A DNA stretch of 64,000 bases, from assembly GCA_003586115.2 (NCBI GenBank), contig QVOM02000025.1, forward strand, positions 82,069,137 to 82,133,136, given 5' to 3'. The translations under genes were made by a program, and so were the position numbers. Under the pieces are notes generated by a model. That model was not told where the DNA came from. It saw only the letters and a program-made list of their open reading frames with translations, and ran no database searches. This document shows, in pieces, positions 12,301 to 26,900 of the stretch; positions within the stretch are counted from its first letter, which is position 1; each line of letters opens with the position of its first letter. The stretch comes from Salvator merianae (Eukaryota > Chordata > Lepidosauria > Squamata > Teiidae).

Positions 12301-14944
12301 AAACGTGTACCAGTCACTCCAGCTATTAATGATAGGGGGAAAAGAAATAAGGAATAACGGGATGGGAGAGGGTAAAAATTGGTGATGATGAAATAAGAAT
12401 TAGGTAGCAAAAATAAAATAAATAAGGAGATGGAATTAGTAAGGAGATAAGGAATAAATAAGGAATAAATAATAGAAATCAATCATGAAATTAACTTTCT
12501 CTCTACCCTGTTTTCCTAACTGATAATAAATTTAATGGCCAGCATGTTACTGAATTTAGCATCAGCTACACCCACTTTTATACATTATACATCATGCACC
12601 ATGACTATACATTAGTCACATCTGCTTTGACATGAGGTTTCTGGAGTGTTATTTGCATAGAATAAGGAGGCCCTCAACCTGAGAAAGGTCGGGCAGCTCT
12701 TTTCTCAGTTTATCCCCAAAAGCAGAGCATTGTCCTTTTTCAAAAAGATTTATTCAGGGCAATGTGCTCTTTTACTATTAACACCCAGGCTCTTAAAAAG
12801 CTGCATCCCTAATGTAAGTTTTCTTAAATAGTACATATATTTTAGGGTTATAGCCATTCCTTCTTTTCAGTATTTCCGCTTCAAGCGAGGATAATGCGTG
12901 AGTATGATTTCTTTCCTCCAGAACATCCATTTGTCGCCATCTCCCATCCTAAATACCAACCAGCATGCGATAATCAAATGATTGCCTTGTGGGGGGCCAC
13001 AGATTTGCTATCTGATTTGCACATTTGGTTTTTTCAGGGGCATTTGGAGGATTTGGAACAGCAAACACCACATCTGGACCTACGTTTAGTTTCTCAACTC
13101 CTTCCAACACAGGCAGTACTGGTAAGTGCCATTTCTGCTGTGTCTGCTGGCCTTTATGTGCATTTTAGGAAGCTTGACCTGTCCTTAGGAAGCGTGCACT
13201 GCCTAGAGGTGCCCCATGCAGTCAACCAGGAGTCGGCCATGACTCATCGGTACCCGACAACAGCAACAATAATCTGAAAGATTAGAGATATTGTGAGCCA
13301 GTTTGGCCTTGGGGTTAGCATGTCAGACTCTTATCCGGAACTCTCCCAGTTCGAGTCTGCTTTCCTACATGAAGCCAGCTGGGTGACCTTGGGCTCATCT
13401 CAGCTCTGTTCTGAGTTCTCACAGCCCCACCTACCTCACAAGGTGTCTGTTATGGGGAGAAAACAGAAGGTTTATCAGCCGCTTTGAGTCCCCTCAGGGT
13501 GAGAAAAGCGGGGTACAAAAACCAACTCCTCCCCTCCCTTCCTTCCTTCCTTCCTTCCTTCCTTCCTTCCTTCCTTCCCCCCCCCCCAAAATCTGTACTC
13601 AGTGTTGTACCCCTTTTCTTTCTACTAGGATTGTTTGCTGCTACCCAAAACAAAGGTTTTGGATTTGGTACTGGCTTTGGGACAGCAGCAGGCACTGGCA
13701 CTGGTCTTGGAACCGGTTTGGGAACTGGTTTGGGATTTGGTGGTTTCAGCACACAGCAGCAACAGCAACCAAGTAAGTATATTAATGTTTTCTGAGTTTT
13801 ATCGACCCTCTGTGACCTGAACTTTTTTAATGTTTGTTTTCAGTTCCTATATTTTTTAAAAATGTAAGGCACATGTGATTGCATCCTTCAGGATCTTCTA
13901 AAGTTCCTTTTCACCCAGGTCTTTCTACACTACCAGTCACTGTTTTTAAGCAAGTTTTTTTAAAAAATGGAATGTTTTGTTGGGCTTTATTGTAAACTGC
14001 TTTGAGATTTTAGACTAAGACACAGTCATGTAAATATTTTAAATAAAGAAAAGAAGTGATAAGACCGAGGACTGAAGTTTCCTGCTGTAAGTGACACCTT
14101 CACAACTTAATAGAATCTGAATGTGTGTTGTTATTTGCGAGTACATAGAGATTGTAAAGAACAGAGGTGCTCAACTGCAGCTCTACAGATGCTTCTGAAA
14201 TACAGCTCCCACTGTTCCAAGCCAGTCTGGCTTTGCAGTTCAGTTCAGGCAGTGATGTTGACCGTCTTTTCTCTTGTCCGATTTTAGCACTAGGAGGTCT
14301 CTTCAATCAACCTGCTCAAGCTCCTGCCCAGCCTAACCAGTTGATAAACACAGCAAGCGCCCTCTCCGCACCTACCCTCTTAGGAGATGAGCGAGATGCT
14401 ATTTTGGCCAAATGGAATCAGTTGCAGGCATTTTGGGGCACAGGCAAAGGATATTTCAACAACAACATTGCCCCAGTAGAATTCACCCAAGAAAACCCAT
14501 TTTGCAGATTTAAGGTAGGATCAGTTTTGCTGTATCTATCTGAAAGCTATTTAATTTGCAAAACAAGGTCACTTAGCTAGTTTTAATTACTGCAGGGTAT
14601 TTGGAGCAGATGTTCTCAAACTGTTGTCTTCCAGATGCTCCTGAGTAACAGCTACCAACGTTCTCTGTCAACCCTGGTAGAGGTACTTCTGGAGGATCAC
14701 AGGTTGGGAACCACTGATTTAGAGTAAATCACAGCTGCGGCTAGCAGCTTTAAGCCTGGGTGTTTGCGTCCCGCCCAAAGTGCACCATGGCTGTTCACGG
14801 GGCCTCCGGGCCTCTGTACTGACCTGCTGAGGCAGTACAGAGGTCCGGAGGCCCTGCAAACAGTCCTGGCACGCTTCAGGCGGGACACGAACACCCAGGC
14901 TTAAAGCTACTGGCTGCCGCTGTTTAATAGATAAATAGTTAGAC

Positions 14945-14987
<43 letters not shown>

Positions 14988-17900
14988 GTGAACAGCAAGA
15001 ACAACAACATTAAGACAATAATGACAACAACTGCAAAGAAAAATACAACAAAATTACTATGGAACATTATGGGTGCCAAGCCAGAGTAATAGAATGATAG
15101 CACATAGGTTAGGAAGTTATTCCAGGCTGAATAGAAGGATAACTCATTGGTTTGTCCCTGGAGATTCCAAATCAGGGCAGTAATACAATCCTATGTTGCA
15201 ACTGTGAGCACAAAGAAGCATATCAGCTGGAGAGACTATATGGTAAAGTTGATTTCCAGTTTGTTGCGACCATTTGTTTTGTTGCTAAAAGTAGATTATC
15301 TAAGAATCTTAGTGCTGACATAGGTAGATGGGTAGCTCTGTAATTCTGTAATAAACACAGATCTGGTGACCATGCAATTGATGGGCAAAACATAGCTTCC
15401 ATTTCATCCTGTACGGTTTTGCAGAAGGTTTGTACTAGAGGGCAAGACCGCCACATGTCTAGGTAACTTCCCAGCTCCAACAGGCCAGATTAATATAGAG
15501 TTAATATTTGTAAGCGCATTGCAGTAGATACCCTTTGCATCATGTCACAGTGAGCATGAACATACGTGAGCCCTGGAGTCCTTCACTGACCCATTGAAAG
15601 TTTATTTTTTGCACTTAGTTCTTAGAGCAGTTCCTTTCTCTCTGCTTATTTGGCCTCACACTCATTCTCAGGAGTGAAGAGCAAGAGGCCGTATTTTGAA
15701 TTCAATTTTTGGATTTTCAGCAACTGGAAATTTTGCAGATTTAGGGATAGGGTTAGGTGGAAGAGCAGGATGCTAACTTTAATATAATGTTGATGAAGCC
15801 GAAATATTTTGCATTTTTTTTTAAAAGCTGACTAGCCTTTGGTCTTTTCCCAGGCAGTGGGCTACAGCTGCATGCCCAACAACAAAGACGAAGATGGCCT
15901 CGTTGCCGTAGTCTTCAATAAAAAGGAACCTGAGATCCGAAGTCAGCAGCAGCAGCTTGTGGAATCTTTGCACAAAATCCTGAGTTCAAACCCGATGCTC
16001 ACTGTCAATGTGGAAGGGGTAAAGACAATGCCAGACGACCAGTAAGTCCACCATGCATGTGATTCGGTCCCTTTTTCCCTTTAACTGTCCTAACTCTTTA
16101 TGGCCAAGATCTCTGAAGTGGGGCGTTTTTAGTGCTCTGTGTGTGCCAGGTTAGATCCAAGATGTGCTTCCTGCTGTCTTGAGGTTGCCAGCTAGGTTTC
16201 TGGTGAATGGAGTACGTAGTCATGGCAACGAACCTGCCCATGTGGACTGAATCAGGTGGAAAATGTTGCTCACACCTTATTACGTTGCCACTTTTATGAG
16301 GAGGCACGTGCAACCTTTATCACCCCTATTGTGTCCCGAATTCTAGATAAAGGAGAAGAGCACTGCCTGAAATGTCTACTAGAAGGCAACCAATTCCAGA
16401 ATACTATAAATGTTGCCAAGTTTTGTGCATTAGCAGTCAAATTAAGAACAGAAGCAACCACAAGTAACAGCCAGGGTCCTCAGACAAATTAGACAATGTT
16501 GACAAACTGTATATTTTAAATTTTTATTACTATGACATTTTATAGTCAAATTTTTATATTTTATACATTATTTTTATATGTTGATTTTAAATATGCCAAG
16601 GAATTTTTTTATGTATTTTGATTCTGGTCATTGACCGTACAAATAAATTCTATTCTATTCTGTGGCAAAGGGGAAATTTCCTTGCATGGAAGCACTAAGC
16701 AGTTTGGCCAGGAATGTTATAATTGCTTAAACAGAGAATGTTGGCCAGGTTGGAGGTTCTCTTAAGTTACTCTTTTCTCAGTCTGTAACTTGAAGCAAGG
16801 TGGGGGTATGGAAACATTCTGTTCCAGCACGGCTACCAAAAAGTCAGAATGTGAGGATCTGGTAGCCACTTGTGGATAGGACCATAGGCGTTTCAGAACA
16901 CCTGATTGCACTAGTGAGGATTCAACAACAAGAAGGAGGAACAGTTGGGACACAGCTTGAAGATACAGATATAACTTGTTTGTGGAATATATAATTCAAA
17001 AAGTGAGCCTGGAAGAAGATGAGTGCGGCTTTAAGATAGATGGAAAAAATATTAACCTCAGATACACTCTAGTAGCAGAAAAAGGAGAAGATTTAAGGGT
17101 CAAAGTCAGAGTCAAAGAAGAGAGTGAGAAGATGGGTTGAAGCTTAAATCTTGCGAAGATGAAGATCATTTCAATCACAAACTTCCAACTAGGGGGTGAA
17201 GCTCTGGAAGCAGTTGATGGCTTTTGTCTCTTGATATCCATGATTAATAACAAAGGGTCTACTGCTTAGAGGAAGTACCCCAAAGGTTGTTTTATGGAAG
17301 ATTTTGAAGTGTGGTGTCTCACCGAACACGAAGATCAGAATGGTTAATGCTGTTGCTATGTTGTATGCATGTGAGAGCTGAACAATGACAAAGCAAGGCT
17401 GGAAACATGTAGACTCTTTTGAACTTTGATGATGGAGAAGGTTCCTCAGGATGCTATGGGTAGCTGAAAGACCAATTAGTGGTTTGTGGACCAAATAAAA
17501 CCTCAATATTTATTAGAAGTGCAAATGACGAGGCTTAAATTGTCATACTGTGTGCACATAATGAGAAGACCAAACTCTCTGGAAAACATGGTGATGCTTG
17601 CGAAAGTAGAAGGGAAAAGAAGAAGAGGATGGTCAGCTAGTAGGTGGATAGACTCAGTTACAACAGAAATGAAAACCTCTCTGGCAGACCCAGGAAAAAG
17701 AGTTGAAGACCAGTCAGTGTGGAGGAAGTCAACCCGTATGGTCACCAAGAATCAGCTAGGACTAGATGTCATCAAACAAGCAAAGGGTATGGGACAGTCC
17801 TTGGAAACTGCAACAGTTTCTCCATATTTCTAGATAGGAAAGGGGAATTCTTTCCTGTGTATTTTCTCCTGTTAGCCAATAATTCAAAATTTATTTGCTT

Positions 17901-20900
17901 CAGTTTGATTTGTAAATTGTGCTGCTTGTGTTTTGAACATAGTAAATGTTGTTCAGATGACTGATTTGGTTAGCCTATAACAGAAGTCTCTCCCAGAATT
18001 GTTCTCAGTGCTATACTGTTGTTTGTCATACTGATCAGAATTGCCACTCAGAACCAAAGTTTCTTAATTCATTTGGTGTTCAGTTTGCCTGAGGGGTTTA
18101 CGAGCTGTATTTTTAATGTGCATGTATCATTCTTTCAGTTTTATGTCTGGGAACAATATCTATTCAGCAGAACCAGTAATCCTAGACCTGGATAAACTGC
18201 TGTGACCATGGCCCTTTCCAGCTTGGGCCCGTATCCCAGTCCAGTGTGGCTTGTGGAACAAATGGTCCATACACTGCACCAGGATACCGAAGTCCACATC
18301 CCCCAGTAGAGTGGCCTGCCCAAATCGGATTAGAGTGGGTTATAACGCCAAAATGGTGCCGTATTCCGCGCCACTGGTGCACTCATTAAAAGTAGGCCTC
18401 CAGCAGACTACTGATATGCCAGTCCATGAGGAGCGTGTGGTCAGCATGCCCCATGGACTGGTATACCAGACCTGGGTCCTTTTTAGCCAGGAAGTGGCAC
18501 CAGAAATGCACCACTCTCAGGCATATGGTTGGAAAAACCACGGTCAGGGTCTTTGAAGACTCTGCTGGCAGCTTCAGTGACCGGTAATGAAAGTTCTTGG
18601 CCTTTGAAGCTGATTGGACAGGGTTGTCCACAATGTTGACAACCCTTGGAGGATGCTACCTGTAGCTCCAATCAGTGCAGTGTAGGATACCCCGTGCCGT
18701 GGGGAAAGGGCCCCAGGTGTCCCTGTTTTCTTCATTTTCAGTTTTACCAATACAGTGCATTCAGTTACGTATCAATATCAGTACGGGAGTAAAAAGCATA
18801 GAGAAAAGATAGTGTTACCATCTTTGCGGCTTTCTCCACAAATTTAGGGAGTGAATTTCTGCTTAGGAGTTTGAAATACAACATTTTGCACTGTTTGTAA
18901 AACGGCGAAGTTGCTTGTAGCCTGTTCAGCTAGAAATCCATCGGAATTTAAGCTTGATTTTCCTTAGACACTTAAGGAGATTTTTTTTTCTGCTTGTGCC
19001 TGATTTTTACTTTTTGCTGTTGGTATTTGCCCAGGGGAAATTGTAAATGAGGTGAGAGCAATTTTGTTCAATTTATGTATTACATTTATGACTTCCTTTA
19101 TCCTATCTTTCCTTTAAAGAATTAAATGTATTGTCTTTTTTCCAAGTTGATTATTTCAAGGTAATTTTTAAAAAAAATAATTGTATTTTGTGACAATGCT
19201 TACACACACACACACACACAGTGTATTTGTGTGTAAAAGTAAAAATATAAGATGTTCCTTCTGCTCTTTCAGGACAGAAGTAGTCATCTATGTGGTTGAG
19301 CGATCACCAAATGGAACGTCCAGGCGTGTTCCTGCTTCTGCCTTGTATGCTTATTTTGAACAAGCCAACATCAAAACCCAGTTGCAGCAACTTGGGGTAA
19401 CCCTCATTATGGCAAGAACAGAACTGTCTCCAGCACAGATCAAGCAGCTGCTGCAGAATCCTCCCGCAGGTACCGCCTTCCTTTCAGTCCTAGGTTGAAA
19501 AAAAAATATGCTAGCATTTCAGCACTCAGTTAAAGAAGTACTTTAAGGAGCAGATGTGATAATACTTTTTATATTTCTTTTACAACATTTTTGTTGTGGA
19601 AAGCAAGTAACCTCCCTGTGGTTCCCAGTGGTCGCATATCCAGGCTCTGAGCAGGTTGAGACATGTTTAGGTTTAATAAGGTGATGGTCTCCGGGTACTT
19701 CAGATGGTACCCTAGAGCTTTCATACTTGCTGCTTCTGAAAAGGAAGAAAATAAAAATCTGTCATCAGCTGCATCTTTTTGAGCTAAACAGCTGATATCA
19801 GGAGTTTTCTCTCTTTTAGCAGCAATAGTTTCTGTGAAAGGGAAAAAAAATAAACCAGTGAACAACTGATGAGCTACTGCAATTAATCAGCAGAATGGCG
19901 GGGGGGGGGGGCTTAGCTTTTTGGGGAGTTCTTGGAACCCTGCCGTAGGAAACAGGGGCTAGAAATGAGTTCCTCATTGTTTCTTCCAGCCACAATACTT
20001 GGAATGTCCAAGTATTCCATTGGAACAACTGGGTGTTCTAGCAGAACATTTGGTACATTTCAAGACGTTTTGAATTTTGTTCTAAACTAGAATAAAACTC
20101 AAAACATTTTCCATGCACACCCCCAATAATATGGGTTGCTTCAGGAATCAGCTTAAATTGCATCTAAGGAACAATCTACTAATCTTAAAGAAACCGACAC
20201 TCAAGATTGTTATGGGAGCAGGTGGCTATGAATTTCTACACATGCTTTGTTGCATCTGAATAGAAGGTGGAGAAGAGGAGGGTTAGGTTGCTAAAACTCA
20301 TTGGCTGAGATTTGTCCTTTTTGCCACCCCATATTTTCTTCTCACAGGTGTTGATCCTATCATTTGGGAGCAGGCCAAAGTGGATAATCCAGACCCTGAG
20401 AAGTAAGTAAACACCTTGAAAGGAACTCAACTAGTTAATTTGTAATAGGAAGAAGTAGTGGCTTTCAGAGAAGATGGGCTATGTCACAGCTTAGAGGAGA
20501 AGTTACTAGAAAAGAGTAACAGAACTGCACTCAGATATTCCTCCACTGAAAATTGATTACCTAGCTTGGAAAAGTTCATTTTTTGAACTATACTTCCCGT
20601 GATCCTTAGCCAAAGCAGAGAAATTTGAGAATTGCACATATCTGCACATAGCCGCCCCGAGTCTTCGGAGAGGGGCGGCATGTAAATCTAATAAATAAAT
20701 AAATAAATAAAATCTGATGTTGCAAATATGCAGGTCCTCATACATTGTCTAGGATGGTGAAGTCTTATAAACAGTGCTGCGTCTCTTTTCTAACCATTTC
20801 AATAAGCCAAAGAGCTCATTGCGATCATTTGACTTAATAGGCTTTTGAAGTTAAGAAAGGTATTTTGTTATCTTCATTGTTATTTTTCATATATCTTCAT

Positions 20901-23900
20901 TTTGCTGATAGCAAAACCTGCCAGTCTTCATCAACATTTTATCAAAGAACAAGTTCACATAGGCATGTTGAATGCACGCACGTCATCCAATAGCGCGTCG
21001 CTCCTTCTTTACATAATTGCAAAAACCAAGATCTGTTTAAATAAAAGAAAGATAAGGCCTGGGTGTGGGGAAAGCAAAATTTATTTACAATTCCTGCAAC
21101 TTACAAACATAAAAATAAGCTTAACATCAGCAGGCACATTCGTTCTACATACATTACCAATATATAATTTTCCCATTTCCGTCCGCCACTTATAATTGTC
21201 TGAACTGAGGTGGTGACAAGACAGAAATAATTAATAATTATACCTTATAATGAATCTACCTTAAATTGTTCCCTGTTTGTGTACCCATCTCATAAGGGAA
21301 AAGTGTCTCCGTTCTATTATTTTAGCATTGGAAGTGCATCCAAGACTGGTAACCAAACTTTCAGAAATATATTTGTTATTCCCCCCAACTCCTGAAAGAT
21401 AAAGCCTTTTGACTCTTTCTATAGTGGGCCATTTGTTTTTTATGATTTCCGAGCCTAAAGGCTGGCGGGCCTTTTTTCTTTAAAAAAAAGTAGATGGAAG
21501 GCATTTTTTAGTCTTTTAACCTCATCAATGTGCTTACTTTTACAGGCTGATCCCTGTGCCAATGGTTGGCTTCAAAGAACTCTTGAGGCGGCTGAAGGTC
21601 CAGGATCAAATGACGAAACAGCATCAAACCAGATTAGATGTGAGCTGTGACCTCTTCTTAATGCCCCTTGTTGTAAATGTCTCTGGTTGGCCATAGATTC
21701 AATAGGTTACTACTACTGTGAATATTCACTGTTTGGCTAGTCTTCTGGTGGCATAGACTAGGGATGATTATCTTATTTTGTCTAGATGACTACATTTTCC
21801 CTTTACCAAACCCTAGGGCAATGCATGCTTTCTCACATGATAGATTATGGAGGACTTGACACTTGTGCTCACTCCATCCAGCCTACCCAGAATCCTCTTT
21901 GCTCCACCCCCATTATGCAGTTTGATCACCATGACTCCAGAAAGAGCCAGAACTCTGTGGGAGAGCACCTACTTTGCACAATACAAGATCTCAAATTAAA
22001 TTTCCTGGTGGGGCTGGGAATGAACTCAGCCTGAAATCATCTACAGAAAGAAGAGTCAGCTCAGAGAACTACAATGCAGCATTCTGGCCTGGAGCTACAG
22101 ATATTCACTAATATAGCAAAATGCTTGTGTGCCTTGTAGTTCCTTTCAAACTCAGAATCTGTGACAGAGAGTTTAAAAGATTTACAATACATGAAGCAGC
22201 ACCAAAAGCAAAGCAAGCTTACTTGTTGAAGTTCTGTACATTCTCTCTATACAGTTGAGCTAATATTTCTGTCTCCAGATAATATCAGAAGACATAAGCG
22301 AGCTTCAGAAAAACCAGACTACAACAATGGCCAAAATTGCTCAGTACAAGAGGAAACTGATGGATCTTTCTCACAGAACACTACAGGTAAGGCTCTAGCT
22401 TGCTTCAGAGTTGCTTCCATCCACAGAGTAGATGAGTACATGTGTGGGAATAAGCTCACAGCTAAGACCATGATATATTAACGAGGAAATTTTTGGTTGC
22501 AGTATATAAAATACTGCACAGTTTGGAAAAGGTGGATAGAGTAAAATTCTTTTCTCAATCTCACACCACTAGGACTAGGGGGCACTCATTGAAGCTGATG
22601 GACAGGAGAGCTAGGACCAACAAGGGGAAGTATTTTTTCACCCAGAAGGGTCATCAGTCTATGGAATTTACTACCAGAAGAGGTGGTGACAGTAAGTAGC
22701 CTGGATAGCTTTAAGAACGGATTGGGCAGATTTACGGAAGTCAGGTGTATCAGTGGCTACTAGAATGTATGCCTAGGTACTGCCTTTGGGGTGGAGAGAC
22801 AGGCAGGGTGCCTCTAAAGGTTGTTTGCAGGGATCGAGAGCAGGTGAAGATTTTGCCTTTGTTTTCTGCTTGAATATCTAGTTTTGCCTTTATGTTCTGC
22901 TTGAGAATGCCCAGAAGCAGTTGTGGGCCACTGTGTGAAACAGGATGCTGGACTAGATGGGTCTGATCCAGCAGGGCTCCTGTTATGTTCCTATATTCTT
23001 GGTTCAAACCTCAGAACAGTTATGAAATTGCTAAGTGGCCTTGAATTCAACTCTGGTAGTTAAGGCAGAGGAGCGACTGGTCTTCTAAAGCCATCTGGCA
23101 CGTGTGCATGGAGTGTGACCTCTTGAGGACTTGACCTGTGTTCCAAAATATTCTGGTTCGATAGTATTTATCCCCTACTCTACCACCTCATGGCATTCAT
23201 GTTTATGCACACATCTTGCTGAAAAGGAAACTTTTGCGTATGGTTAATGAAGTTGCATTAACCATAAGGATTATTTTTTAATCTATTAAATTCAATGGGA
23301 TACAGAAATATTTCTTTGGGGCAATAGCTGGAAGATCCTTACATGTTTTGCTGTTGGAAATGTAAATTGACCCATCAGTGAAACACTTTCCATTTCCTCC
23401 TTGGTTTGATATCTGTGATATCCCTTTCCCTCTGATTGCCAACAATTAGGCTGTTAGGCTTAAGTAGGTTCCTGCTCTGGAATTAACTAGAGGATGTGTC
23501 AAAAATATCATGTGGGGCAATTGTATACAAAATATATTACAGGTGGAAGGGGTTTTTGGGGTTTGTTTTTTTTTTTTGAGCTCTTGGAGGAAGAAACCAA
23601 TAGTGTTACCACTTTCCCAACAGTAAGCAGTATTTAGCATAGTGAAAGTTATTTCTGAGCAGTCATGGTTATAATTATGCTGTTAAGTTGCAACCTTATA
23701 CCTTGATCCTTCCTGAGTATTTTGTCCTTCTACGTTTCCTCCCTTAGAAAAAACAAGTATAAAATAAAACGTCTAGTTTAGATAACATGGTTGCTTTAGG
23801 GACAGATATGGGAAATGTGGAATCTGTTTATCCTAGGTCCTGTAACTTGTCATTTTGAAAAATCAATGAAGTGTAATTGGTTTATTAGCTCTTTTCTCTC

Positions 23901-26900
23901 ACTTTTCGTTGTTACTCTCTCGTGCCATATAGTTTTCGTGGCACTGTTTCATAACCTGATTGTTCTCATTCCCTTGAACTGTGTTAGTGACCTCAGATGT
24001 GCCTGACCATTGAGGTGAATTAAACTTGTTTGCCTTTTCCATTTTTCCTGGCTGCCTAAGCAAGTATCTCCAAGGCACCTGCAGAAAAGTGTGTGTGTTC
24101 GTCTGATTTTTAATCTGCTCCTCTACAATGTGTCCAAAGATTAGTGCATGGAAAATATATCATAAAGATGCACTCAGCTCGGTGACTTGCTGAGTGCTTC
24201 CACATGTGGTTTTCTCGGCGAAGATTACAGAAGCAGTTTAAAACTGTCTGCTTCTAGAGAAATGTCAGGGGTTGAACCTGGAGCCTTCTGCAAGTAAAGC
24301 AAATGCTCCGTGGCCACTGCCACATCACAAAAATGACCCATTGTACGATTTAAGTGCTCCATGTTCTGCTGTACCAGCATTCAGTAGCCTCTAATTTCTT
24401 CCTTTTTGCAGGTGCTAATAAAGCAAGAGATCCAAAGGAAAAGTGGCTATGCTATCCAAGCAGATGAAGAGCAACTTCGGGTGCAGCTGGATACAATCCA
24501 GTGTGAACTCAATGCGCCTACACAGTTCAAGGTTAGTCTGGATGACCTAAAGGTGCCCAGCTGGAAATTGTAGTACCAAATAATCCTGAGGTTCTGATCA
24601 AAGCATAGACACCGTTTCTTGCAATCAAATGACTTTTTGTTTATTCTGATCTATTTTAATCATGATACGGTGCTTCCCACTGGAAGATTTTAAAATGAAA
24701 TCGCTTTGTAAATGCCAAAGTTTTATTCAACTCTGTTAATCGTTTTCAGTTAGAGTTTTGCTGCTAAGAGACACCCTGAGAGGTCTAATTGGAGAAGTTT
24801 ACTTCCAAATTAAGCCTGTTTAGGTGGACAATCAAAGAAGAGAGGAAGAGAGAATCTAGGCAGCTGTTCATCTTGATGCAGGACTGTTTGCAGTTGAGTA
24901 ACACTCTGTTAGTGTTGCTAACAGTGGTTTCATTTATCTGGGAACCAGTGTGGTAAAATGGATGATAACAATAGTCTGTAAGCTGTAGAATGTTTCTCTG
25001 CTTATAAAGCAAAAAGTGACCCACCACTGCCCTTCAGGAGTAAACCAGCTCATAAATGAATGCTGGCCTAAATGTTTTCCCCTGAAATGCTAATTTATTG
25101 CGAAGATTTTGGGGAGGTGGGGGGATCAGAAAATGCAATTTCATTATTTTTTAGCCTGAAGAGGAACAATTCAGTCATGCCAACTTTTTCTGATGAGTTA
25201 GCCTTGAGGTGCCTAATCTGGAGTTGCTGAAGTGTGAACTAGTGTGGACTAGTGTGAAATATTTGTTTCCCTCTCACAGGGTCGTCTGAATGAGCTTATG
25301 TCACAGATCAGAATGCAAAACCACTTTGGTGCCGTGAGAGCTGAAGAAAGGTACTATATTGATGCAGACCTCCTGCAGGAAATCAAGCAGGTAAGAATTA
25401 ACCCTGACTTACTGTAGGTCTCATGGACTGAAGGACAGATTCTGCTCTTGTGGCAATTACGAATCTGAGTGCCAAACATTCCCCATCTTTTGACTATGTA
25501 TCACTGATTCTGTGCTTCGCAGTGTTCTGTGTTAGTTAAAATCAGTAGCAAGCGGTGTGTAAATCAGCATTTCAGGTCTTCTGGGACAGCCGCACATTGT
25601 CAGCAAGCAGCTTGGTGTTCTGTATGCTAGTGTGCTTTTACTGGGCTCTTAGGAAGGGAAGAAATATTTATCTATGCCCATCTGTGTTCCCCTGGGGTTC
25701 CAGAGGCAAAAGGGAGTGACAAGGCAAAGCAATGATTGGTCCATTCATGGTTTGTCCCTCCCCACATCCTCCAGAATGCCAGGTAACTGCCGGCAAGGTT
25801 TCCTGCTGACAGCGTTCTTTCATAATATTCTAGATATCCTTTTGCACACTTTTTACAATAACTTCTTCATGCCACTATTCTTGATCTTTGCAACGTCACA
25901 AAAAGTTATTGCATAGTTTAGCATTTCCTAATAAACAGAATGAGACAGCATGCACCGTGGCCTAAGCCTAAAATCTGATTTCCGTATTATAGCACATGGA
26001 TACATGATACACTCATGTGAAGCATGCCCCAGCATCAGGGTACCTCACTGCACAGGTGAAACAAATGAAGGGTCAGGGCTCTGTAGCCCAACTCAATGGT
26101 ATCTGGCTGCCACTTTTAGAAAAATCCACAGTTCAACACCTAGGTTCCATTCTTCTCAATTTCTTCCCCTGCGCAATTGGCTGTTGCAGAATGTTGTTAG
26201 GATAAATACATGGAGCTCTGCATTATATGTAGCCACCTAGATCATCTAATTTCTAGAACTAGGGAACTTTAAATGTTCCTGTCCCCTGGACTCTCTTCTT
26301 GGGGCAAGGATAAAGGACAAACCACACCACACACCTTTTCAGGTATGTGAGTATCCAAACTTTATTGCTACACCAATGCAATTATTTTTCTTTTGCTTGT
26401 TATGTTAGTGCTATTTTATTGTTGTACTGTATGCTGAATGCTGCTTGTTGTTATCTAAACCAGAAAATGAATAAAATTTAATTTAAAAAAGTATAACACT
26501 TGGAAGAGAACCTTTCCCTAAATAAATAGTATTAATCATGCATCTTGAAATAAGAGAGAAAGTAAAAGGAAGATCATTCCTGATATATTTGAATGCTGAC
26601 ATCTGGCATTTTATAAACCTAAGAGTCGATGGTTCATAGCAAATCTGCAATAGGGATATGCACTAATGAAATTCGCATATTCATTTCGCTGTAGAAGCAA
26701 AAACCCATTTGTTTTGTTGTCAGACTGTTTAATCAAAAAACCAGTTTTTCGTTTCCACACTTTTCACAAAGAAAAATACATTTTTTTCCATTGAAAAAAA
26801 GCTCTTTTCATAAGTAAAAAGACAGTGAAACATGAAGGTTTGATTAAATTGTTCATTTTTGCAACTGGGAGATTGGTTCGATTTGACTGAAATTTTGGAA

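Noticed and set aside
13530..13587. A CRISPR-like or regulatory direct repeat
   Set aside because: It is only the simple-sequence tail of a SINE. No spaced repeats occur anywhere in the window.
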